Below are positions 22,215 to 30,961 of a stretch of 64,000 nucleotides of DNA, in pieces. The translations under genes and the position numbers were made by a program. Under the pieces are notes generated by a model. The model had not been told where the DNA came from, searched no databases, and was given only the letters and a program-made list of their open reading frames with translations. Every line of letters starts with the position of its first letter. Positions within the stretch are counted from its first letter, which is position 1. The stretch is taken from positions 86,680,194 through 86,744,193 of the forward strand of contig CM077002.1 in the NCBI GenBank assembly GCA_039090855.1. Reading direction: 5' to 3'. Source of the stretch: Macrothele yani. Taxonomy: Eukaryota > Arthropoda > Arachnida > Araneae > Macrothelidae.

Positions 22215-23432
22215 TACTATATTGACAAAAGTCACCGGACACCTAGAAGAGAAACACAACATAGCATTTATTGACATATATTAGTACAGTGTCGGTCCAC
22301 CATTGGCCTTAACGCATGCACTGACCCTTTGAGACATGTTTTCGACAAGGTTTTGGAACACAGCGATAGGTATGAGCTTTCATTCAGTATATAATGCTCC
22401 CGCTAACTGTTGCTTAACAGTGGGCCTTGGTTCCAAATTTCTTATGCGGTGCTCTAATTCATCTCATAAATGCTCTATGGGATTAAGATCAGGGCTCTTT
22501 GCTGGCCAGTCCACACATGATGTGGAGTTATCGTCAAATCACATCATAACAGTCCTTGCTTTATGGATCGGTGCATTATCCTGCTGGTATCAACAAGGCT
22601 CGGTTCCATAGTATTGCCACAGAGTTGGTAGGGCATAATTGTCCAGAATATCAAGACAGACATGCTGGTTAACAGGTTTGTCCACGATAACCAATGGGCA
22701 GGGACCATACCACAAAAAACTACACTGCCAGCTCCAAACTTGACCGTAGGAACAGTACACTGTGGTAAATAGCATTCCCCTGGCTGCCGCCATACCCACA
22801 CATGGCCATCAGACTGATGGATCATGTATCTGGATATATCAGTCCATAGGACCTGTTTTCATTGACCTACGGTCCACCATAAATGTTCTTTACACCATGC
22901 TAAACGACGATTAGCATTCCGAGTGGAGATGAAAAGCTTATGAGCAGCCGCACGACTACGGTAACCCATGGAATGAAGTTCTCTGCGAATGGTACATGCA
23001 CATACCGAGGTTCCAGCATTTTTACTCACCTGTACACTGAGATCTTATGCAGTACTCCGTCAATTAGCTGTAACGACTCTCCTAAGGCTTCGACATCCTC
23101 TATCACTAATATTCTTTAGCCTGCCGATACGTTTTGCTGCTTCAGGCACGCCATGTGTCTTCCACTTATTCAGTACATCCAAAACAGTTGACTAGGTTAT
23201 GCTTAAACGCCTCTCAGTTTCTCTTATGGACAACCCACTAATATAACCTCCCAACAATCTTTCATTTCTCAAAGTCAGTTCTCTCCCGTCGGGACATTTT
23301 CACTCAACCTCACAGTGTGATATGATCGTGGTCAGCTGCAGGCTTGTTTTTATACCATTTGCAGCTGTACAATGCAGCGGATCTGTTCATTTGCTTTTGA
23401 AGGGGTGTCCGGTGACTTTTGTCAATATAGTG
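22215..23432 (-). mobile_element. Tc1-like element (third family)
   Basis: TIRs (C/T)ACTATATTGACAAAAGTCACC are at both ends, flanked by TA (22213-22214, 23433-23434). 1.2 kb, with a degenerate transposase on the minus strand. Confidence 0.93.
22265..23290 (-). pseudogene. Tc1 (DD34E) transposase, several stops
   Basis: Reading the minus strand, recognisable blocks are QSDGHVWVWRQPGECYLP, VPTVKFGAGSVVF, LDILDNYALPTLWQYYG, QQDNAPIHKART, WPAKSPDLNPIEH and VENMSQRVSACVKANG. Between the second Asp (QQDNAP) and the Glu (NPIEH) I count 34 residues, the Tc1 DD34E spacing. The N-terminal HTH region lies toward 23290 and carries frame changes. In-frame TGA codons (for example between VMM and FDDNS) and shifts make it non-functional. 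Confidence 0.85.
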
Positions 23433-23525
23433 TATTTCAAATGCATGGAAATAATGTAAATAGACGAAGTCATCGCTCTGTCCACATTATTTTATAAACA
23501 ATGCATAGCAACTGAGAAATTGTTG

Positions 23526-23606
23526 TTCTGACACTGCTGGGATCGAACCCCAGATATCTCGATAACTAGCGGAGTGTGTTCGCTTTACGCTACGGTGCCA
23601 ACAATT
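23526..23606 (-). mobile_element. second tRNA-like SINE head (minus copy)
   Basis: On the minus strand TTGGCAC...GTGTCAG can form a 7-bp acceptor-like stem and CTGGGGTTCGATCCCAG a perfect 5-bp T arm. The D and anticodon arms are poor, so it is a tRNA-derived repeat rather than a tRNA gene. Part of a locally duplicated unit (AATAATGTAAATAGAC...ATTGTTGTTC at 23446-23535 and again at 23770-23860). Confidence 0.55.
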
Positions 23607-23954
23607 CACAGTGGTATGTGTGGTTTATCAGTCAGCATCTGACTACACAAATCCATATTGATGGGCTCAGCAAATGATATATCCCCATCTGGTGGCATTA
23701 ACAGGACAAGATATTTAATTATAACCAATAAATCCTAAGACTGAAAGACATATTAAATATATTTCAAATACGTGGAAATAATATAAATAGACAATGTCAT
23801 CACTCTGTACACATTATTTTATATACGCATAGCAACTGAAAAATTGTTGTTCCGACACCGCTGGAATCAAAGCCCAGATGTGGCAAAGCAGCTTTAGCTT
23901 AATGGGATGAACTCTATTATTGGACACTCTATTACAGATGTTAAATAGCCCACA

Positions 23955-24040
23955 AATAGCGTTGGCACCATAGCATAAAGCGAACGCACTTGGTTAGTTA
24001 TCGAGAGATCTGGGGTTTGACATTCCAGCTAAATCTCCCA
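23955..24040 (+). mobile_element. second tRNA-like SINE head (plus copy)
   Basis: GTTGGCACCATAGCATAAAGC followed by TTAGTTATCGAGAGATCTGGG repeats the sequence at 23526-23606 in opposite orientation, with a damaged T arm (GGTTTGACATTCC). Confidence 0.55.
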
Positions 24041-24080
24041 ATGGACTTCTGTGGGTTTGCACTCCTAAAATGAAAACTTT

Positions 24081-24297
24081 TTTATTTTTGGTTGGAGGTT
24101 TAACGACCACCGTGAGCAACTCAATGGGCTAGAAGCAGGCGCCCGTCCCTAATTTAGGGTTACTGGTTCCAGGGAAGGGAGAGATCCAGTGCCGTAAGAC
24201 AAACACAATATCCATGCCTTACCGGGATTCGAACCCAGACCCCTTTCGGACGAATGATCAGAGGCCATCGCTTAGACCACTGCGCCACCGGGGCGGC
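24081..24297 (-). mobile_element. SINE copy 5
   Basis: Complete copy of the tRNA-Leu/Ser-like family with TSD AATGAAAACTTT (24069-24080, 24298-24309). Confidence 0.95.
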
Positions 24298-24785
24298 AAT
24301 GAAAACTTTGAAATTAACAACCTAAAACCATCGACAGTCTATGGAAAGCCTGTAGAAAATAATGGTCCAGCATAAACACAAATTCTTTGCGAAGACTAAG
24401 CCTGTTACAGTGGAAATTCTGCTGAAGAGCTATAGTTTGAAACTGTGGCTACCAAATTCAACACTACCAAAGTGGCAACATGGCATTAGCTAGTTCCAAG
24501 GTACGGCAAAATAGTTCTTTCTTAACATAACCATCCCTCCCTATGTCTGTACCTGCATTTTGCAGATATGTTTCAACGAAAAGAGGTTAGTAAATAAAAG
24601 TATCTTATGCATTCTGTGTGTTATTGCCTTATGTGGTGAAAATGATGTTGCTTTAGCTTAATGGGATGAACTATGTGTGTATAAACAGATATTTTATTTG
24701 TATATATTTCAGATATATAGTTTTACATGTATGTATGTATGTATGTATATATATATATATATTTCAGATGGGGCTAATGGGATTT

Positions 24786-25003
24786 TTTTTGTTGATTGGA
24801 GGTTTAACGACCACCGTGAGCAATTCAATGGGCTATAAGCAGTCACCTGTCCCTAATTTAGGGTCACTGGTTCCAGGGAAGGGAGAGAGCCAGTGCCGTA
24901 AGACAAACACAACATTTATGCCTCACCGGGATTCGAACCCGGACCCCTTTGGGACGAATGATCAGAGGTAATCGCTTAGACCACTGCGCCACTGGGGCAG
25001 CCC
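24786..25003 (-). mobile_element. SINE copy 6
   Basis: Complete copy with TSD AATGGGATTT (24776-24785, 25004-25013). Preceded by an (ATGT)n/(AT)n microsatellite at about 24729-24761. Confidence 0.95.
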
Positions 25004-25013
25004 AATGGGATTT

Positions 25014-25782
25014 ACGGTTTGGCAGTATTCCACATCATTGCCCATTATCCAAAGGGGTCTGGCCCTCATTACACAACCAAATGTTCACCAACATACCACA
25101 TTTATACACATGAGCAAAAACATCATAAAAATATATCGTGGGTTGAGACTCCTCAGCAGGCACAGTGGGCCAAGCACCCCCCCCCCCTCTTCTTTTATAA
25201 TTCACATTTTCTCACTCATTTTTCTGGTGGTTATTTGTCATGCAGACTAGGCCATAATAACGAATTAATTTGTTCTTAAGAAGCTGTTAACATTAGATAA
25301 CCCATTACGATAACCTAATCACATTTCTATCAATAGCAGTGCAAATTCCACTCCAAACACCTTTTACTTCCTAGGACTGGTAGGCTTTGCAACACTATAA
25401 GGGATACAGCAATGACAATTATTTGAAAGCTATAACAACAATTATTAAGAGAATTATTATTGGCTGCTTGAAAAGCATTCAAATAAACAACTAAGGGTAA
25501 TCGTAATTACAACTAAGGGTAATTGTAATTGGGTTGTATTCAGTTCTATATCATTTCTGACAGTCTACAGCCGTAAAAATATTCACTGGGTTACAAAGTT
25601 TTAAATTCAAATACTTTCCATATATATATACACACTTCTACAAAACCTTTGTTCATTATTACAATTATTTTACAGCAAAAACTGAGTTACATACAACATT
25701 TCTAATTCACTGAGTTCAGCGACAAAACGACAATATTTGTTTACATTCTGCGGCTCATAAGTCACAAGCCCCGATCTCCGAA
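25014..25782. other. unassigned AT-rich stretch, right interior of the TIR block
   Basis: No coding region is recognised. Short tandem AACTAAGGGTAAT(C/T)GTAATT at about 25491-25533 and an (AT)n near 25621. Confidence 0.45.
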
Positions 25783-25858
25783 CAAGTTTACCGAGTGCCG
25801 AGCCGAACGAATGGTGTGACGTCACGATGCCGGAACGCCATCCACTTTAACGTCGACC
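25783..25858 (-). repeat. right TIR of the 17.9-kb block
   Basis: Inverted copy of 7986-8065, with the same TGACGTCA palindrome; it lacks the second GTTC of the left TIR. Confidence 0.85.
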
Positions 25859-25995
25859 GCAATTTACAGTAAAAAAATGGTCTTACGATTAGCAGGATAC
25901 GGTGGGGGAAATTTCCGAGGCCGGCTTGCAAGTTTTACGCAATTTAAAACAAGATGAAGCCGTACAAGTAGCACAAATATGGGGGGGTGTGTCTT
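25859..25995. repeat. ~80-bp tandem array, right part
   Basis: Resumes with GCAATTTACAGTAAAA and GGTCTTACGATTAGCAGG; GTGGGGGAAATTTCC is at about 25903 and a degenerate copy near 25980. Continuous with 7570-7985 once the intervening block is removed. Confidence 0.8.
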
Positions 25996-26361
25996 TTTTT
26001 TATTCCATCGTGCTCATGTTCGTAAATAACGTTTACATAACATGCCAAATTATTAATATTGCGATATTACTCAGGCAGAAAATATTAATTGGCTACCCTT
26101 TGCTGAGTATGCCGCTGGTATGTCACAATTCTCCTCCCTCCTCTCCGGTAGAGGCAGCTGTGATATATTCAGATCATCTGACACGTTCTGAAGTTTTTAC
26201 CCGCAAAGCGGACATCTGTAAATTGACAGAATGGAAGATTTTACGGGTGCGTTTATTAAACCAAAGTTTTGAAGATTTTTTTTTGTTTGAGATATTTATA
26301 TGAGGCATTCATATTTTATAAAAACTGTAAATTTGAGAGTAACAGAAAATTATGTTCTTAA

Positions 26362-26593
26362 CCCTTGAACGACCATGACCCAAAAATCGTGCATCACTCT
26401 AAATAACATAACGAAAACTGTCTGTTGTTTCACATCTTTTTTTAATAACAACAATAGTGACTGAGGGTGACTCCTGCTGATCCCCCATAGGTCGAGAAAA
26501 TTTTAAGAATCAGTAAGGATAAGAAATCTGACTAACTCTAGACAGGCGTTTCGGGCATCTATGGCCGATTAGGGCGTTATGGTCATTAAAGGG
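26362..26593. mobile_element. piggyBac-type MITE, 232 bp
   Basis: Flanked by TTAA (26358-26361, 26594-26597). Ends CCCTTGAACGACCATGAC and, on the other strand, CCCTTTAATGACCATAAC. TTAA plus CCC termini is the piggyBac hallmark; too short to code for transposase. Confidence 0.85.
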
Positions 26594-26645
26594 TTAAAGG
26601 TATTTACTTCTTACACTTTTTAAAATGAAGAATAACAATGTAACA

Positions 26646-26719
26646 TTTTTTCACTCATTAGGGGGGGGAGAGCAAATCTGGGCTCACACCAAGGCGACAA
26701 GTGCCCTCGGCGCGCCCCT
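26646..26719. mobile_element. hAT-like terminus truncating the pogo element
   Basis: On the minus strand it reads CAGGGGCGCGCCGAGGGCAC, resembling other CAGGGGC hAT ends in this window. The pogo coding sequence ends here. I could not identify the matching left end or TSD. Confidence 0.4.
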
Positions 26720-27700
26720 GTTCTGCAGTAGCCAATAAACTAAACATTTCCTGTATAATTGTTTCATGGCTTCAATTATTCTTTGGTCCATTGGTTGTAA
26801 CATTGAAGTCGTGTTAGGTGGCAGGAAAACTACTTTTACATTTTCCAGATGATCCATGTTCTTTGGATGGGCTGTACAATTATCCAAAACTTTTCTATTT
26901 TCTTTGGCCATTTTTTTCTGAAACTCCATTAAAAAGTCTTCAAAAATCTGAACTGTCATCCATGCATTTTTGCTATTTCTGTAATTGCATGGAAACGTTT
27001 TTACATTTTTGAGGCACCTCGGATTCTTCGATTTTCCAATGACCAACAAAGGCAACTTTTCTGTTCCATTCATATTAGCTTCTACCAGAAATGCCAATCA
27101 TTCTTTATTTACTTTGACGCTGTGGCTGCTATCTCCAGTGAAACAGTAGGTCTTGTCATTAATAAGGTTGTGAAACAAAGCACACTTGTCAGTGTTGAAA
27201 ACATCTTTTGCTTCGTATGCTGCTAAGAGTTCTGGTAAAACATTAGATTTCCAATCATCCACTTCTTCGATGTGAACACTTTTTGATTCTTCACAAACAG
27301 TTTTATAAGTCAGTCCTTCTTTTTTCCTAAAATGGTCAATACATCCATTGGAAGGATTAAATTCAACATTTAATTTCTTGGAAATTTCTTCTGCTTTCTC
27401 ACGAAGAATTGTCCCGTTGATCGGAATGTTAGCATTTGTTGCGTGTTTAAACCACACAAGAAGTTCTTCTTCGACATCCTCGTATTTACTGTTCTTAATC
27501 TTTTTGAATTTTAATGAATAGGAAGCATTTGCAAGCACAGTGTCCCATTTTGACACTATACCGTTGAGGGTTGTAACAGGTAAATTTAGTTCTTTTGCTA
27601 TCTTCACCCTAATTAAATGCGGGTTTTCATCACCTTTCGTAATAAGGTTTCGTTTCTCAACCACAGATAAAGCTTTTCTTTTTATGCCTTTAGACGCCAT
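26720..27700 (-). pseudogene. pogo/Tigger (CENP-B-like) transposase, one stop, C-terminus lost
   Basis: The start is the ATG at 27698-27700 (MASKGIKRKALSVVEKRNLI). Residues ~1-55 form a CENP-B N-type psq HTH; residues ~65-135 a Tc5-type CENPB HTH (EELLVWFKHATNANIPINGT... FRKKEGLTY). The first acidic site (VFNTDKCALF) is degenerate relative to the usual NxDETG. A TGA at 27095-27097 sits where a CGA Arg codon would fit, consistent with CpG decay, and the frame continues with LVIGKSKNPRCLKNV, the second Asp in VLDNCTAHP and the third Asp in LPPNTTSMLQPMDQ. The protein is cut after VYWLLQN. Integration at TA fits the family. Not functional. Confidence 0.88.
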
Positions 27701-27724
27701 ATTTCTAGCTACGCATTTCAACAA

Positions 27725-28060
27725 TAAAATTAAACGTTTAACTCAACGTATGCGAGGGCAACATATGAGCCTAACTCTGACAGAATGACTAACTTTCAGC
27801 AGGTGTTTCCTTTCCCAGCCTTTCCCCAGCCCCAAAGATAAGGCGATTGTGATACACAAAGGGCAGATGCAGAAGAAGGGTGTGTGTGTGTGTGTGTGTA
27901 AACATGACCCCCTGCATTGACCGTAGGAAGCCGGCAGGGGCTTCACTTGCTACATGTACGGGGAGAACAAAGAAACGTTTCCTTTGAACTTCTTTGACAT
28001 GTACTTATCTGCTGGAAGATATCCAAAATCGTATGTTTTTACTTAGAAACTTGTGACACT
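27725..28060. other. pogo 5' region with (GT)n
   Basis: Upstream of the pogo ATG and part of that element. It holds a (GT)n tract at about 27880-27899 and no coding region. Confidence 0.5.
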
Positions 28061-28214
28061 TACAACTTTTTAAGTGGGAAAACTTGAAACATCGTAACTT
28101 CTTAAGTGGAAAAAATTAACATTAGTACTATGGAAAAAAAATCGGGACTCTAAAAATAAAACTTCTTAAACGGGAAAACTTCTTAAGCGGGAGCTTCTTA
28201 AGTGGGATCCACTG

Positions 28215-28830
28215 TATTAATACCTTAGCCTAGGCCTTTTTAACAGTTTTAATTCCATCATGCTCATATTTATAAAGTTTAGACACCAAGCCAAATGAGT
28301 TTTATTGCACTTTTACTTAGGCATTAAATATTAATACCTTGGCCCAGGCATAGGTCTTTTTAACAGTTTTTGTTCCATCGTGTTCATATCTATAAGGTTT
28401 AGACACCATGTCAAGTTAGTATCATTGCGCCTTTACTTAGACATTAAATATTAATACTTTGGCCTAGGCCTTTTTAACTGTTTTTATTCCATCATGCTCA
28501 TATTCATAAAGTTTACACACCAAGTCAAGTTAGCATTATTGCGCTTTTACTTAGAAAATAAATATTAATACCTTGGCCAAAGCCTAGGCCTTTTAAACAG
28601 TTTTTATTCCATTGTGCTCATATTCATAAAGTTCAGACACCAAGTCAAATTAGTATTATTGTGCTTTTACTTAGGCATTAAATATTAATACCTTGGCCCA
28701 GGCCTAGGCCTTTTTAACAGCTTTTGTTCCATCGTGTTCATGTTTATAAGGTTTAGACACCATGTCAAGTTAGTGTCATTGCACTTTTACTTAGGCACTA
28801 AATATGAATTCATAGGCTCATTTGACAGCT
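28215..28830 (-). repeat. 114-120-bp satellite array, orientation R
   Basis: Five units; TATTAATAC recurs at about 28215, 28329, 28449, 28563 and 28683, so spacing alternates 114/120 because a CCTAGG-like hexamer is present once or twice. Units share GGCCTTTTTAACAG, TTCCATCGTG and ACACCAAGTCAA. Confidence 0.93.
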
Positions 28831-28844
28831 TTTATTCTACCAAT

Positions 28845-29185
28845 GTTTTAGGCCCTAGTGATTAATATTTTATGCCTAAGTAAAAGAGCAATATTAATAA
28901 CTTGACATATTATATAAACGTCATGAGTATTTAGTGTGATAGATTAAAGCTATTAAAAAGGACTAGGGCATATTAATGTTCGGTGCCAAAGCATAATACA
29001 TTAACTTTACCTGTTATATAAACGTTACGAATATGACATCAGAAGAAAAACAATTATAAAAGAGCCTAGGCATAAGGCCTAGTGATTATTATTTTATGCC
29101 TAAGTAAAAGAGAAATATTAATAAATTGGCATGTTATGTAAATGTTTAGTGCCTAAGTAAAAGAGCAGCATTATTAAAAAATCCC
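28845..29185 (+). repeat. same satellite, inverted and more diverged
   Basis: TTTTATGCCTAAGTAAAAGAG recurs at about 28870, 29090 and, partly, 29150, in the orientation of the 37-39-kb array, so the satellite flips strand at about 28835-28845. Confidence 0.75.
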
Positions 29186-29648
29186 ACCTTACCAGCCTTT
29201 CCCGAACATAGCATGACTCATGCTGCAATTCTGTTGTTTCACTGAACACTGTAGTTTTTAAAAAGTACTAAGTCATTGCAATTTAATTCCCCAAAATTAA
29301 AGTACAATTCTCATCTTGACTTACATAGAACGTGCCCCCCAGAAAACCAACTTCAACGTCCTCATCGTGGGGTGGTGGAAACAGGTGGATTAGGTGCTGT
29401 GTTTCACAGTAGCTCCTCGTTTTGGAGCGTCCAAAACATGCTGGCTAACTGAGGCTCTGGTCTACCTAAGCCAAGGTGTGAGGTATCATGCTGAGGGCTG
29501 AATGGTACTGAGGTAGTAAAATATCAGTATCGTTAACAATCCCTTCAGGGCACCAGGCGAAACCCTGTCATAATTAGCCTACCACCCTGGACAGGAGGAT
29601 TACCGGGTGGTGACCTTATCATTTTCCTCCAGTTTCGTGGGACCAGAA

Positions 29649-30912
29649 ATGGATTATCTTTCAAAAACAACAAACCCTGGTTTAGGGCCTGACTTAGTCA
29701 GTACCCAGCCTATAAAAGTAGCATCTTCCCAGCCAAGGCCGGGATCTGTTGATCCTGAGGTGAGGCCCAGTTGCTTTGGGAACACCTCTCAGGCTAAGGC
29801 GGGGGAAGCTGCTTCACAAAAGAAAACAAGACATCTGGAGGCAGCAGGTTGTACCGGGTTGCCAAAAGAGTCTGTGGTTGCTAGTGAGGCTGGTAACAGC
29901 AAGAAAGGGTTGCGTCTTAGTAAGACTGCTAAGCGCAACATCAGGAGGAAACTAGCAACGCAGATGAAGGGTCAAACTGACAAGGAGTCGAGTTCAGTGG
30001 GACCCACATCTGTAGACACTTCTCCACCTGTGGCGGACAAGAAAGGCAAGAGGCAGAGATCTGTTCTGTACCCCTTCTCCAGATGTGAGAAAGCCAACCA
30101 AAAGTAGGGATGAGTCTCGTCCCAGCACTTATGGTAAGGGTGTCTCCACTGTCAGGATGGCCATCGTGAAGGAAAATTTCCCGAATGAGTGGCTTGATGA
30201 CAGTGAGGTTGGGACTATTCAGGAGGAGCTTTTGAGGCGGGTGGATGGTTCTCAAGTAGGAGAGCCTCTACCCCACATGAAAAGCTTTTTCCTGAACTCC
30301 GGAGTTCTTGTTTACCTTTGTGAGAATGAGGGAACAGGGCAATGGCTAACATCAGCCTTTGAAAAAAATGATAAGGTTTTGAGGGGCACTGGGCCTAAGG
30401 TATTGAGGGCCAGTGATCCTCCAAAACCGATCAAGGTTGCCTTCAAGACAAGGGATATTTGGACCAAGGACCCAAATGTCCTCTGCAGGAGGTTGTGTGA
30501 CTACAACAGCAGTTTGCATACAAACCACTGGAGGGTGTTGGATCGGGTACAAGATCCTAAGGCCGTCAGGTGGATTTTCCAGGTAGACAAGGAATCGGCT
30601 AAAGCCATTGCTGAAGCCAAGTTCACTGCCTACACTGGGGTCGATGAGGGTCAATTTAAAGTATTACATGACCCTCAGGGCCCTAGCACTTCAAAGGAGG
30701 ACAAAGAAATGGAAGAGCCTCATTCTGCATTTGTGGAACCAGAAACAACTGCATTGTCTTCCCCTGGCCATGGTCTGGAAGCAGGGAAGAACTCAGGTCC
30801 AGCTGCAAGTGGGATGGGGGGGGGAGAGACTGAGGAGGTGGATGTGATCGACCTGGGTGGTGTCCATGAAGCTGTGGGGCTGGCTTCCAGCACCCACCGG
30901 GTGGACTCTTGA
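29649..30912 (+). pseudogene. LINE ORF1 (DUF4780-like gag), one frameshift
   Basis: RNA-binding protein of the retrotransposon. The start I choose is ATG 29649 (MDYLSKTTNPGLG). The first ~145 codons are basic and low-complexity (KKGLRLSKTAKRNIRRKL). The frame shifts near 30080-30100 and resumes at MAIVKENFPNEWLDDSEVG, a region like the DUF4780 domain of arthropod retroelement ORF1 proteins (FLNSGVLVYLCENEGTGQWL, TKDPNVLCRRLCDYNSSL, HWRVLDRV). The C-terminus is acidic/Gly-rich, ending at the TGA at 30910-30912. ORF2 follows about 50 bases later. Confidence 0.8.
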
Positions 30913-30961
30913 CCCAGCTGATCCTTCTTCTACCACTTAGTCTCTGTGCCTATCTCACAAT

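Larger units (their letters stand above)
7986..25858. mobile_element. 17.9-kb block with ~75-bp TIRs and a 9-bp TSD (Mutator-like or unknown DNA transposon)
   Basis: The left end starts GGTCGACGTTAAAGTGGATG and the right end is its reverse complement; 53 bases match without a break, then a 4-base GTTC indel, then about 18 more with 2 mismatches. The 9-bp direct repeat GCAATTTAC lies at 7977-7985 and 25859-25867. Removing the block restores an ~83-bp spacing in the surrounding array. A 9-bp TSD with tens of bases of TIR fits Mutator-like elements, but I see no MULE transposase, so the superfamily is an inference. Much of the interior is later insertions (SINEs, hAT, Tc1, the 8.7-kb insert), leaving roughly 7 kb of its own sequence. 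Confidence 0.75.
26684..28214 (-). mobile_element. pogo/Tigger-like element, 3' end missing
   Basis: The 5' end (28214) is CAGTGGATCCCACTTAAG next to TA at 28215-28216. Five or so subterminal repeats of the type (A)CTTCTTAAG(T/C)GGGAAAA lie at about 28060-28205, as expected for transposase binding sites. The opposite TIR is not present; the coding sequence breaks off at about 26720 against a hAT-like terminus. Inserted into the 114-120-bp satellite. Confidence 0.85.

Noticed and set aside
23526..23606. Functional tRNA gene
   Set aside because: Acceptor and T arms pair, but D and anticodon arms do not, and a second decayed copy exists nearby.
7986..25858. Maverick/Polinton
   Set aside because: Size fits, but the TSD is 9 bp rather than 6, termini do not start AG, and no polymerase, integrase or capsid genes are visible.
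28215..28830. CRISPR-like array
   Set aside because: Units are contiguous head-to-tail repeats with no unique spacers; eukaryotic context.
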